NCBI RefSeq assembly: GCF_900129545.1
Contig: NZ_FQWB01000005.1
Location: 124,001-188,000, forward strand
Length of the DNA: 64,000 bases
Direction of reading: 5' to 3'
Origin: Flavobacterium fluvii
GTDB lineage: Bacteria > Bacteroidota > Bacteroidia > Flavobacteriales > Flavobacteriaceae
Shown in pieces: positions 35,802 to 44,475 of this stretch (within the stretch, counting starts at the first letter, position 1; every line of letters begins with the position of its first letter). A program made the translations under genes and the position numbers. The notes below the pieces were generated by a model that ran no database searches, had not been told where the DNA came from, and saw only the letters and a list, made by a program, of their open reading frames with translations.

Positions 35802-36881
35802 TTACTTTTTCAAGAACTTAAATGATGTTCCCAATTCATTTAGTTTCAAAACATAAACACCAGAATTTAAATTAGTAATATTAAGTGTATTATTTGAAGC
35901 ATCTAAATCGGTTTCAATAATAGATTGACCTAATAAATTATAAACACTTGCTTTTTGTTTTGAGTCTAATCCGTTTAAAGTTAAAACAGCATCATTATTC
36001 AATAATGAAAATGTATTTGAAGCAAACTCTTTAGATGACAATGTAGTATCTTCTATTGTAACTATTTTCCCGTTTTCTTGAAGGGATAGATACATTTTGT
36101 TTCCTATTAAAACTACATCTCTAAAATTAACAGAAGTCGAGTTTTGCCCAACTACTTGTGTAGAAATAGGTGCTGAACCTAAAAGAGAACCCTTTTTAAC
36201 TTGGTTACCGTCAGTGATGTATAGTTCATCATTATTAATAAATGTACCTTTATTAAACAAAGCATTCACGAACGTAACCAAAGATGGACTTGCTAAATTT
36301 ACACTATACACTTTTTGGTTATTTCTGTCAGAAACATAAACAATATTATTCTTAACTTCTAAATCTTCTACAACCTTAAATCCAGAAATAATAGGAGTTG
36401 GTACTGGATTTGAAGCAGTAAGATCAAAACTGTTTAAAGTGGAATTGACATTATTGGATATTTCTACTTCTGATGCAAAATACAAGGTATTTCCAGAAAC
36501 TGTTAAAGCATTAATATAATTAGTACCTGAATGCACAGGAACAGCTCCAGCACCTGTATTTGTTACATCAATTTTAGAAATAGAACAAGCCAATTGTTGA
36601 GTTTCTTCCGCATTAAACGTTTCAAAAGAGAAATACAAAGATGTTCCACTTAGGGTGAAATTTGAAATATATTGATGTGCAGGTGCCGTATAAATAGGTG
36701 AAGCAACTGGTGTTGGTGCAGTTACATCTACAACATAAATAGTAGATGATCCTTGTACATACAATTTAGTACCGCTAACTAAAAGTCTATTGGGAGAATT
36801 TAAGCCAGAAACAAAATCGGTAACTTGTGCATTAACATTTAATGCAAAAAATAAAATAAATAATAAAGTAATTTTCTTCAT
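35802..36881 (-). CDS. Secreted beta-propeller-like protein with T9SS type A sorting domain
   Basis: A 359-residue exported protein. The ATG at 36881 gives a clear Sec signal peptide (MKKITLLFILFFALNVNAQ); the longer frame to 37010 only adds non-coding sequence. The middle has six or so repeats with the pattern 'L-x-V-S-G-x-x-L-Y-x-x' (for example RLLVSGTKLYVQG, NALTVSGNTLYFAS), typical of a beta propeller. The last ~75 residues match a T9SS type A C-terminal domain (KASVYNLLGQSIIE, LNSGVYVLKLNE), so the protein should reach the cell surface. Its binding target is unknown. Confidence 0.85.
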   Translation of the reverse strand: MKKITLLFILFFALNVNAQVTDFVSGLNSPNRLLVSGTKLYVQGSSTIYVVDVTAPTPVASPIYTAPAHQYISNFTLSGTSLYFSFETFNAEETQQLACSISKIDVTNTGAGAVPVHSGTNYINALTVSGNTLYFASEVEISNNVNSTLNSFDLTASNPVPTPIISGFKVVEDLEVKNNIVYVSDRNNQKVYSVNLASPSLVTFVNALFNKGTFINNDELYITDGNQVKKGSLLGSAPISTQVVGQNSTSVNFRDVVLIGNKMYLSLQENGKIVTIEDTTLSSKEFASNTFSLLNNDAVLTLNGLDSKQKASVYNLLGQSIIETDLDASNNTLNITNLNSGVYVLKLNELGTSFKFLKK

Positions 36882-37323
36882 AGTAGATTTTTTAGGGGTT
36901 ATATTTAAATGGCAAATTAAACAAAAAGTTACGGAAAAATAAAGGAATTCTGTCTTTTTTTTTAATTTAAATAATCTTATAGTTGCTAATAACCAACAAA
37001 AGTTATACAAAACTCAATAATTATTCAATATTTCATCATAAAAACCACAAATATTTAGCATTTTTAAAAACTATTTTTTTCCACTTTATTATGATTTATT
37101 TATGTCTGGTTCAGGAATAAGGATACACAAAAAAACCTCCAAAATCTTTGGGAAAAGATAATATCTTAAAATGTTCTTTTCCTAATTTGTAAATAATTAT
37201 TTATATATTTGATTTTAAATAAAGTATGTTATTTATCATACATATCTATCCAAAACAGGGTGGCTTTGTATGATTTTGTTATACATATAAACAAATTAAG
37301 TGACATTTTTTTGAGACGAACCA
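36882..37323. other. Intergenic region between divergent genes
   Basis: This 442-base AT-rich gap holds no gene. A TATATTTG box at 37204-37211 could be the -7 element of the PIN-like gene. I see no other structure. Confidence 0.5.
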
Positions 37324-38358
37324 ATGAACAATCAAGATTTATTAAACATCAAATTAAATATTGGCCAATCGATCTCTGCTCAAACAAAAATTTATCTTGA
37401 CACGAATTACTGGCTTAGAATTAGGGACTGTAGAACAGACAAGGATACATTATTACGTAGCTGCCTTATTGAACTTGTAGAAGCTAAGAAAGTAATTTTG
37501 CCAATTAGTGAAATTACTTTTTGGGAAATTTTAAAGCAAACTGATTCTAATTCATTAAAACGTTCAGCGTTAATTATCGATAAATTATCAAGAGGAATTT
37601 CAATTGCTTGTGAAAAGGACCGACAAAAATTAGAATTTTTGCAGTTTGTAAAAGGCAATTTAGGAAAGCCTCTATACAATTTAAACGAAATAGTTTGGAG
37701 TAAAATTTCTTTAATAATACTGTTGCCTATTTTTGTAAAACATGATCCAGAAATGCTTAAAGGTGGATTTATTAATTTCCTAAGCGATATCTCTTTTGAA
37801 AATATTTTAACTCAACTTGAAGCAAGTTCTAATTTAAAACCGTTTTACCATAAAGATGACATTGACTCATTAAATTATGGAAAAGAAAAATACAAAGACG
37901 AAAACAAAAATTTTCATGAAATGTACTTATCTGAATTAGGTGGCTATTTACAAGAGTTTGAAAACGATTTAAATAGTTACTTTGAGGAATTCTATTTTGA
38001 TGAAACAGGAAACAAAGTTTCAGACCAAGAACATCAAAATACAAATTTTAAAAGTTGGAAAAATATGATTTATAATTTATCTAAACTAAAAAAACTTAAT
38101 GATAAACTTCCGTCTTACCGAATATTTCCAGAAATGAACGCTGTAGCTAGATGGAATACGAATCGGAAATATAAAGATGGAAATGATACTTTTGATTTTT
38201 TACACGTTTCAGCAGCTTTACCTTACTTCGACTATTTTTTCACAGAACGAGAATTGAGAACTATGATTAACCAACGAAAATTAAATGAAGTTTATAATTG
38301 TAAAGTTTTAAGTAATATCGATGAAATTCTTGAAGCTCTAAATCAAAATATCACATAA
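37324..38358 (+). CDS. PIN-like nuclease-domain protein of unknown role
   Basis: A 344-residue protein whose ends together look like one split PIN fold. D26 in IYLDTNYW, E68 in EITFWEI, and D291 and D303 in DTFDFLHVSAALPYFDYFFTE would form the acidic metal site. The middle (about 80-270) is a large helical insert. PIN domains are RNases, often toxins or defence nucleases. The composition is AT-rich, and the gene sits beside a HigBA toxin-antitoxin pair within the nitrate locus, so it is probably an acquired accessory gene. The family call is from motif spacing only. Confidence 0.55.
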   Translation: MNNQDLLNIKLNIGQSISAQTKIYLDTNYWLRIRDCRTDKDTLLRSCLIELVEAKKVILPISEITFWEILKQTDSNSLKRSALIIDKLSRGISIACEKDRQKLEFLQFVKGNLGKPLYNLNEIVWSKISLIILLPIFVKHDPEMLKGGFINFLSDISFENILTQLEASSNLKPFYHKDDIDSLNYGKEKYKDENKNFHEMYLSELGGYLQEFENDLNSYFEEFYFDETGNKVSDQEHQNTNFKSWKNMIYNLSKLKKLNDKLPSYRIFPEMNAVARWNTNRKYKDGNDTFDFLHVSAALPYFDYFFTERELRTMINQRKLNEVYNCKVLSNIDEILEALNQNIT

Positions 38359-38450
38359 ACCCGACCACGCAAACATATCCTCTCGACGTTAGTGCAGAAT
38401 CGCATTAGGCAATTCTGCTACCAAAAATCGCAAAAAACACTGTTTTTTGA

Positions 38451-38807
38451 CTAAGCACTGTGTAAAAATACCTCGGCAGGAATGCTAAAATAATTTTTCA
38501 ATTTTTGAGCCATTTTCAAAGTGATTTCCCTCTTTCCTGAGAGGATTGCTGAAACGTGGCCTTTACTTCCGATTATAGGCTCCAAATCTTTTGCTTTCAA
38601 CCCCATTTCTTGCATTTTGTATTTTATAACCTCTAGAGCGTCGAGTTCAGGTAATTGGTAATGTTTTTCGTCATAGTCTTTTATCAAGACGATCAACAAA
38701 TCCAACTCGTCATTTTCAGGCGTATTGGGTTCTGCGTGAAAAATTTCCATCATACGGATGGAAGCGTTGTTGTAATCTTCTTCTGTTTTTAATACTTTCC
38801 AGTCCAT
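38451..38807 (-). CDS. higA: HigA-type antitoxin with XRE helix-turn-helix
   Basis: A 118-residue DNA-binding protein. The N-terminal half (TPENDELDLLIVLIKDYDEKHYQL) is the HigA-type spacer, and the C-terminal half holds the HTH (MGLKAKDLEPIIGSKGHVSAILSGKREIT). Such antitoxins bind the toxin and repress their own promoter. It lies five bases after higB, in the inverted toxin-first order usual for higBA. Confidence 0.9.
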   Translation of the reverse strand: MDWKVLKTEEDYNNASIRMMEIFHAEPNTPENDELDLLIVLIKDYDEKHYQLPELDALEVIKYKMQEMGLKAKDLEPIIGSKGHVSAILSGKREITLKMAQKLKNYFSIPAEVFLHSA

Positions 38808-38812
38808 AATTA

Positions 38813-39139
38813 TTATTTTTTATCAATTAAAATTGTGGTGTAAAATGCTATAGTTTCAACATTGATTTTATCATATGCTGCATGTGTTCCAAACCAAATT
38901 ACATAACAAGCGCCTTGTAAAAAATTTATTGAAACCACTAATCGAAAATCATTCCCTTTAATATTAAAAACAACTCTATTGCTATTTACAATACTCGCAC
39001 TTCCATAGACGTTTTTTAATTCATTAAAATTATTGAATTCGTACTTAGAAAATTCGTTATACCAAATTAATAACTGCGTTTCAGCAATCGGATACTTTTT
39101 GATATAAAATAAAATCGTTTTCTTTACCAAGATTTTCAT
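38813..39139 (-). CDS. higB: HigB-type toxin
   Basis: A 108-residue RelE-superfamily mRNA interferase of the HigB_toxin family. The family motifs are KKTILFYIKKYPIAETQLLIWY, NRVVFNIKGNDFRLVV and VIWFGTHAAYDKI (each read in part). The longer frame to 39166 adds nine residues without family match, so the ATG at 39139 (MKILVKKT) is chosen. The partner antitoxin follows after five bases. Confidence 0.9.
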   Translation of the reverse strand: MKILVKKTILFYIKKYPIAETQLLIWYNEFSKYEFNNFNELKNVYGSASIVNSNRVVFNIKGNDFRLVVSINFLQGACYVIWFGTHAAYDKINVETIAFYTTILIDKK

Positions 39140-39255
39140 AGGACAAATATAACCAAAAGTTTTCATTTTGCAAACATCGATATTTAAACATAAAAGTTAT
39201 TTAGCACTATCGCGAACAACGAAACTCGTGTTGAACAAAACCAGAATACTATAAC

Positions 39256-39263
39256 TATTTTTG
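39256..39263 (+). promoter_or_regulatory. Bacteroidota -7 box of the SGNH hydrolase gene
   Basis: TATTTTTG matches TAnnTTTG, 21 bases before the ATG at 39284. Confidence 0.45.
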
Positions 39264-39283
39264 CACAACCATAAATTTAAAAA

Positions 39284-40123
39284 ATGAAACACATAATTGC
39301 AAGTATCCTTTTATTGACCGTTGGTTTCAATGGATCTGCACAACAAGCGGTTCCAAAAGTAAAAGTAACAGACAAAGAAAAAACACCAACCTCACAATGG
39401 CAGGGCAAGCGAGTTGCTTTTCTAGGGGATTCGATGACGGACAAACGCCGTGTTGGAACTACTTATGTTTACTGGGAATATCTCAATGAATTGCTGGGAA
39501 TAGACCCTTTTGTATATGGCGTCAGCGGAAATCAGTGGAACGACATTTACAAACAGTCGGTAAAGTTGCACGACGAAAAAGGAACAAACATTGACGCCAT
39601 ATTGATTTTTGCAGGCACGAATGACTATATGCACGATACGCCTTTGGGCGAGTTTTTCAGTGAAACAACAAAGCAAACCAACTTTAACGGAAAGGAAGTG
39701 ACGCATAAATACCGGACTCCAATCCTGAATGATTCAACCTTTTGCGGACGAATCAATAAAGCGATGTCGTACCTAAAGAACAATTTTCCACAACAACAAA
39801 TTATCATTATGACTCCCATTCACAGGGGATATGCCAAGTTTAACGAGAAGAACGTGCAACCTGACGAAAACTATGCCAACGGGCAAGGATTGTATATCGA
39901 TTCCTATGTAGCAATTTTGAAACAAGCGGCTTCCTATTGGGCGGTTCCGTTGATCGACCTCTATTCGACGAGTGGTCTTTTTCCAATGGCCGATGCACAA
40001 GCGCAATACTTCCATAACAAAGAAACGGACAGACTGCATCCCAATGCCCTGGGTGATTACCGCCTGGCAAAAACTATTCAATTCCAGTTATTGGCATTGC
40101 CTTCGGGTTTTGTTGCCGAATAA
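39284..40123 (+). CDS. Secreted SGNH/GDSL hydrolase
   Basis: A 279-residue exported esterase with a signal peptide cut near GSAQ (residue 20). The catalytic blocks are FLGDSMTD (nucleophile S50), AGTNDY (N113) and ETDRLHPNALG (D249, H252). Such enzymes remove acetyl or other acyl groups from carbohydrates or lipids. No sorting domain or sugar-binding module is attached, and the substrate is unknown. It converges on narK with a shared terminator. Confidence 0.9.
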   Translation: MKHIIASILLLTVGFNGSAQQAVPKVKVTDKEKTPTSQWQGKRVAFLGDSMTDKRRVGTTYVYWEYLNELLGIDPFVYGVSGNQWNDIYKQSVKLHDEKGTNIDAILIFAGTNDYMHDTPLGEFFSETTKQTNFNGKEVTHKYRTPILNDSTFCGRINKAMSYLKNNFPQQQIIIMTPIHRGYAKFNEKNVQPDENYANGQGLYIDSYVAILKQAASYWAVPLIDLYSTSGLFPMADAQAQYFHNKETDRLHPNALGDYRLAKTIQFQLLALPSGFVAE

Positions 40124-40132
40124 GTTTAATCA

Positions 40133-40168
40133 AAAAAGCCTTTGAACTCAATCAAAGGCTTTTTTTTA
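40133..40168. terminator. Bidirectional terminator between the SGNH gene and narK
   Basis: A 13-bp stem (AAAAAGCCTTTGA with its complement, loop ACTCAA) has A and T runs on either side. Confidence 0.9.
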
Positions 40169-40181
40169 CCAACTTGTTATA

Positions 40182-41672
40182 TTATTTTCTGGAAGATTGA
40201 CGCTCCATAACTTTAGCCAAGGCTGGCTGTTTTTCGTTCATAATTTTGGTCACTGTTCTGTGCATCCAAATCAAACAAATGGACGAGAATATCAGGATAA
40301 ATATCCATGAACTGGACCAAAATCCGGTACTGGTCAGCAAATATCCAAAGATGATTGGTCCAAAAAATCCTCCCAATCCACCTATCATTCCAACCATTCC
40401 TCCCACTACACCCACTTCTGTCGGGAAATATTCCGGGATATGTTTGTAAACCGCCGCTTTACCAATTCCCCAAGAAATACCAATCAGGATTACCAACACA
40501 AGATACACCCACATATTGGCACTAAAATGAATGGCGGTAACTCCTTTGGCCAACAATTCTTTTTTCTTCACCTCTTGGTTTTCTTTGACAACCACTTCTT
40601 GCCAAGAGTTTTTGGTTGGAAAAACAGTACTTTCAACCGGTTTTTCCACTTTTTTATTGATGGCAAAATCTTTGTCTCCCACTTTTACATTGGTTTCGGA
40701 AACCTCGGTTATCATTCCTTTTTTTCCGGCCATGACACCAGGACCAGCCGTGGTGATGTCCATTTTGGGCACCATCAACAAGGCACTTAATATTACAGAA
40801 GAAGACAAAACCCAATACATTACTTTTCTCGCTCCAAATTTATCGGACAAATAACCTCCAAAAGCACGAATAACACCCGATGGTAAACTGAACATCGTAG
40901 CAAACATTCCCCCCATTACCAAACTCGTTTGGTACACGTTCATAAAGTTGGGCAACAACCATTGTGCATAGGCCACGAAACATCCAAATACCAAGAAATA
41001 ATAAGCTCCAAATCTCCAAACTCTCACGCTTTTAAGAGAACCCAACATTTGAGAAACAGTTTTGGTATGGTTTTCAATCTTTTTGTTTTTGGTAAAAATC
41101 AAAAATAAAACTCCTATAACAAGTAAAGCCACACCGTATATAACCGGCAATAATTTCCAACCATTCTGTGGATCTTCAATCGAAAATTGGTTTAACAAAG
41201 ACGGCGCCATAAAGGTGGTAATGGCTGCACCCGCATTTCCCATTCCAAAAATCCCCAAAGCCCTACCCTGCCATTCTTTTGGATACCAAATAGAAGTAAA
41301 TCCAATACCAACGGCAAAACTGGTTCCCACCATACCGAACATGAAACTTAAAACGGCAAACATAAAGAAGCTGTCAGCCAATGGAAGTAGAAACAAAGGA
41401 ATGGAACACAGCAACAACAATAGAGAGAAAACATATTTTCCACCATATTTATCGGTCAGCATTCCGATTGGCAAACGCATAATTGACCCTGTTAGAATTG
41501 GAATTCCCAAAAGCCAGCCTACTTGAACGACATCCCATTTGAAAATACCGTTATCTACCAAAAAAGTAACCAGTACACCATTAAGAGTCCAACAAGCAAA
41601 ACAGATTGTAAAAGCAAGGGTGTTCAGAAATAAGATTCTGTGAGATTGCGATAAAGAATTTGTTGATTTCAT
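40182..41672 (-). CDS. narK: NarK-type nitrate/nitrite MFS transporter with extra soluble insert
   Basis: A 496-residue MFS protein with about 12 helices. The ATG at 41672 (MKSTNSLSQSHR) is chosen over a TTG at 41693. NNP-family features include GMLTDKYGGKYVF and GMVGTSFAVGIGFTSIWYPKEWQGRALG. Between two helices, at about residues 310-390, is an unusual soluble insert (GMITEVSETNVKVGDKDFAI, then VVVKENQEVKKKELLAKG) that reads like a barrel-sandwich/biotinyl-type fold without the modified Lys. The protein probably imports nitrate or exports nitrite. It lies at the end of the minus-strand nir/nar block, beside a perfect palindrome. Confidence 0.9.
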   Translation of the reverse strand: MKSTNSLSQSHRILFLNTLAFTICFACWTLNGVLVTFLVDNGIFKWDVVQVGWLLGIPILTGSIMRLPIGMLTDKYGGKYVFSLLLLLCSIPLFLLPLADSFFMFAVLSFMFGMVGTSFAVGIGFTSIWYPKEWQGRALGIFGMGNAGAAITTFMAPSLLNQFSIEDPQNGWKLLPVIYGVALLVIGVLFLIFTKNKKIENHTKTVSQMLGSLKSVRVWRFGAYYFLVFGCFVAYAQWLLPNFMNVYQTSLVMGGMFATMFSLPSGVIRAFGGYLSDKFGARKVMYWVLSSSVILSALLMVPKMDITTAGPGVMAGKKGMITEVSETNVKVGDKDFAINKKVEKPVESTVFPTKNSWQEVVVKENQEVKKKELLAKGVTAIHFSANMWVYLVLVILIGISWGIGKAAVYKHIPEYFPTEVGVVGGMVGMIGGLGGFFGPIIFGYLLTSTGFWSSSWIFILIFSSICLIWMHRTVTKIMNEKQPALAKVMERQSSRK

Positions 41673-41690
41673 AATACTTATATTTTTTAA

Positions 41691-41698
41691 CAAAAATA
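41691..41698 (-). promoter_or_regulatory. Bacteroidota -7 box of narK
   Basis: On the minus strand TATTTTTG matches TAnnTTTG, about 20 bases before the chosen ATG. Confidence 0.45.
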
Positions 41699-41720
41699 AG
41701 TACTACTACTCAATAAAAAC

Positions 41721-41734
41721 CTGCGTTTTCGCAG
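41721..41734. other. Short perfect hairpin upstream of narK
   Basis: CTGCG-TTTT-CGCAG lies between the operator and the -7 box of narK. It is GC-rich in AT-rich surroundings. Its role is unknown. Confidence 0.4.
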
Positions 41735-41746
41735 TTTATGAAAAAT

Positions 41747-41768
41747 AATTACGTATTTATACGTAATT
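41747..41768. promoter_or_regulatory. Putative FNR-type operator beside narK
   Basis: The core TACGTATTTATACGTA (41750-41765) is a perfect palindrome and extends to 22 bases of perfect symmetry. It is centred about 70 bases before the predicted narK start of transcription, as in class I activation by CRP-type proteins. Confidence 0.65.
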
Positions 41769-41817
41769 TTAGTTTAAATACGTAGTTTTAAACACCAATA
41801 CACTAGAAAACAAGCAA

Positions 41818-42477
41818 TTAAAGCAATGAAAATTCATTGGCTTTATTGGAAAGTTCCATCAAATTTTTGACTTTCAGTTTTTTCATCAAATTAAAACGGT
41901 GCACTTCGGCTGTTCTTTTACTGATGTCCAAAGCTTCCGCAATTTCTTTGTTGCCTTTTCCGGACAACAGTAATTTCAGGATTTCTTTTTCTCTTTTAGT
42001 GATAACCATGTCTTCTTCCAAAGACTGTTTGGTTTCCGCTGTTGCAACAGGATTGCTCAATTGTCCAATTAATATGGACGAAATATCGCCACTAAAGTAT
42101 TTTCCGCCATTGGCAACGGTTTGAACAGCTTTCAGGAATTCCTCTTTGCTGGAACCTTTCAACAAATAACCGTCGGCTCCCGCTTTGATGGATTTCAAGA
42201 CATACTCTTCGGATTCGTGCATGGAAAGCATCACGATTTTGACGAAATTGTTTTGGCTTCTCAATTTTTCGACCACTTCAATACCCGTCAAGTTAGGCAT
42301 ACGAATGTCTAAAATCAGTAAGTCGGGTTGTTCGGTTTCTACTATTTTTAAGGCTTCCAAACCATCGGTTGCTTCTCCGACAACTTTTATGTTGGCTTCG
42401 TTTTCCAATAATGATTTGATACCGTCTCTCACAAATACATGATCATCTGCCAAGACAACTCGAATAGTAGCACTCAT
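41818..42477 (-). CDS. NarL/FixJ-type response regulator
   Basis: A 219-residue regulator with a receiver domain (phospho-acceptor D57 in LLILDIRMPN, acidic pair D11/D12) and a LuxR-type HTH (TKREKEILKLLLSGKGNKEIA, about 155-200). It is encoded downstream of the NarX-like kinase on the same strand, separated by 180 bases that contain a weak palindrome. It probably controls nitrate/nitrite genes. Confidence 0.9.
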   Translation of the reverse strand: MSATIRVVLADDHVFVRDGIKSLLENEANIKVVGEATDGLEALKIVETEQPDLLILDIRMPNLTGIEVVEKLRSQNNFVKIVMLSMHESEEYVLKSIKAGADGYLLKGSSKEEFLKAVQTVANGGKYFSGDISSILIGQLSNPVATAETKQSLEEDMVITKREKEILKLLLSGKGNKEIAEALDISKRTAEVHRFNLMKKLKVKNLMELSNKANEFSLL

Positions 42478-42506
42478 AACTTACTTAATTTTAAATTTTT
42501 TATTAT

Positions 42507-42522
42507 TACGTATTTAAACATA
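42507..42522. promoter_or_regulatory. Weak FNR-type operator before the narL-type gene
   Basis: TACGTATTTAAACATA matches the left half exactly but has two mismatches in the right half. A lone TATACGTAT half-site follows near 42538. Confidence 0.35.
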
Positions 42523-42657
42523 AAAAACTAGGCTAATATACGTATTTTTTAATAACAATAGCAATGGCAATGGCAAAAATCAATTTGGGGTAAATTATCC
42601 TTTGCCAACTATTCTATATTGATATTGCCCTTGATTTTGAAATTGTCATTGAACGTT

Positions 42658-44463
42658 TTAAATAGGAATATTAAAGGTAACCCGGGTTCCTTCGTCTATT
42701 ATCGAATTGATAAAAACACGCCCATTGATGTATTGAATTCTTTCTTTCATGAAAAGCATCCCCATTCCCGACTCACTGTTTCTCTTTTTCTCGGCTTCGG
42801 CAATGTCAAAACCTTTTCCATTGTCGTCAATGGTAATGCTCAAAATATTGTTGCTGTGCGAAAGCTGCACGATAATATGGGTAGATTCGGCATATTTTAT
42901 GGCATTATTGATGGCTTCTTGCGTCAGTCTGTAAATGTTTATTTCAATCAACGAATCCAGTCGCAGTTCAAAATTGGACTTGTTGTAAAAAAGGATGTTT
43001 TTGCCCGTCAATTTTGATAATTCCTGGGTCAATTTCGCCAAGGAAGAAACAATGCCGTGATCGCTCAATTCGGGCGGCATCAGGTTGAAAGTGGCGGTTC
43101 TCACCCCTTTTATGATGTCCAAAGACAATTTTTTGAGGTATTCTATTTTTTGTGCCGATTTTTCCTTGTCGTCCAAATTGATGCTTTCGAGACTGAATTT
43201 CAATCCGGTAAGCATTTGTCCGATGCCGTCGTGAATTTCTTTGGCAATCCTGTTTTGCTCGTTTTCCTGATTTTCGACAATCTTGCTCGAAATCACTTTT
43301 TGTTGGTTGATTTTGTCGGTCACATTTTCGATGTTCAATCGCTCGACTTCTTCTTCCGCTTTCTTGCGTTCGGTAATGTCAAAACAGATAATCAACAACT
43401 CCGATTCCTCTTTTTTGATGGTTACGGGAACCATCGACAAATCGAGCCAAATCAAATCTCCGTTTCTATTGGTAATATTGAGTTCTCCTTGCCAACCGCT
43501 TTTTTGCCTTTGGGAAATAATCCGGTCAATGGCAACTTGCTCTTTTTCTATTGGAGTCAACACCTGCGAAAAAGTCTTGTCTGAAAGAAAAGGATTGTAA
43601 AACAGTAGTTTGGCAAATTTTTCACCAATATGGATCAAGGAACCGTCAGGAGCAACGCGGCAATAAAGCAGCGTGTTCTCCATGGCGTAATTGAGCGATT
43701 TCAATTCTTTAACGGAGTTTTCTTTTGCCTCGCTTATCACTTCCGTGTCGTGTGCCAGTTTCAATGCTTTTTTCTCCGAGAGTAAATGTTTCAGAATAAG
43801 CGTTTCTACTTTTTTATTGGTTGGCTTGAAAATAAAAATGAATTCCAACAACAAAACCAACATGGTAAACATCAGGATTCCATACTCGGTTTTGCTTTGC
43901 AGCGTAACCTTTTCGAGAGCTTCCTTGTCGTATTGCCCCACGATATCATTCATTTTCTCCAGGAAAACAGCACCATTTTTTAGAATGGTTTGAACCAATT
44001 CCTGGTTTTCTTCCTCCTTGATTCCCAATTTTTTATTCTCCAGGAATGCTGTCGCGGCATTGGCAATATTGTCGAAATTGGGTTTGATGGCCAGAAATAA
44101 ATCAGAAAGAGCCTTGCTTTTTCTTTTTGGAAAACCGAGACTGTCGTTTCCGTTTTCCAAGGCATATTGGTTGAATTTCCAAAGCTTTATGATTTCGTTT
44201 GCCTTGTCAATTTCTTTTTTGTTGTTTTTTGCATCGACAATAAAATTCAAAATCAAAATTTCTTTGGTCAACTTCTGGCTGAGCATTCTTTGTTTTCCCG
44301 AAATATTGATGATTTTGGAATCGCTCAACTGGCTGTTCAGATTGTGTTGAATCAACAACTGGCTTAACAAAACCGTTACGGCAATAGTCAACAAGGCAAA
44401 TATATACAATCGCCTTAGATTCTTGAATGATATATCGACAGTTGCCGCGGCGCTGTTTCTCAT
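42658..44463 (-). CDS. NarX-like nitrate/nitrite sensor histidine kinase
   Basis: A 601-residue membrane kinase. Helix 1 spans about 19-37 and helix 2 about 193-213, with a helical periplasmic sensor between them. The sensor has a NarX-type P-box, INISGKQRMLSQKL, whose Arg (R59) matches the nitrate-binding Arg. A PAS domain (about 260-370), a HisKA_3 helix with H411 in RIAKEIHDGIGQ, and a HATPase (DDNGKGFDI, GMGMLFMKERI) follow. Finding the P-box next to assimilation genes suggests nitrate or nitrite as signal. It is paired with the response regulator downstream. Confidence 0.9.
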   Translation of the reverse strand: MRNSAAATVDISFKNLRRLYIFALLTIAVTVLLSQLLIQHNLNSQLSDSKIINISGKQRMLSQKLTKEILILNFIVDAKNNKKEIDKANEIIKLWKFNQYALENGNDSLGFPKRKSKALSDLFLAIKPNFDNIANAATAFLENKKLGIKEEENQELVQTILKNGAVFLEKMNDIVGQYDKEALEKVTLQSKTEYGILMFTMLVLLLEFIFIFKPTNKKVETLILKHLLSEKKALKLAHDTEVISEAKENSVKELKSLNYAMENTLLYCRVAPDGSLIHIGEKFAKLLFYNPFLSDKTFSQVLTPIEKEQVAIDRIISQRQKSGWQGELNITNRNGDLIWLDLSMVPVTIKKEESELLIICFDITERKKAEEEVERLNIENVTDKINQQKVISSKIVENQENEQNRIAKEIHDGIGQMLTGLKFSLESINLDDKEKSAQKIEYLKKLSLDIIKGVRTATFNLMPPELSDHGIVSSLAKLTQELSKLTGKNILFYNKSNFELRLDSLIEINIYRLTQEAINNAIKYAESTHIIVQLSHSNNILSITIDDNGKGFDIAEAEKKRNSESGMGMLFMKERIQYINGRVFINSIIDEGTRVTFNIPI

Positions 44464-44475
44464 GACAAAAGTGTA

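Noticed and set aside
37209..37400. Small gene upstream of the PIN-like gene
   Set aside because: The 63-residue frame overlaps the PIN-like gene start in another frame and has no protein-like features.
43057..43584. 175-residue open frame opposite the NarX-like kinase
   Set aside because: The kinase domains are intact here. The antisense frame is rich in Phe and Gln, as expected from reversed codons.
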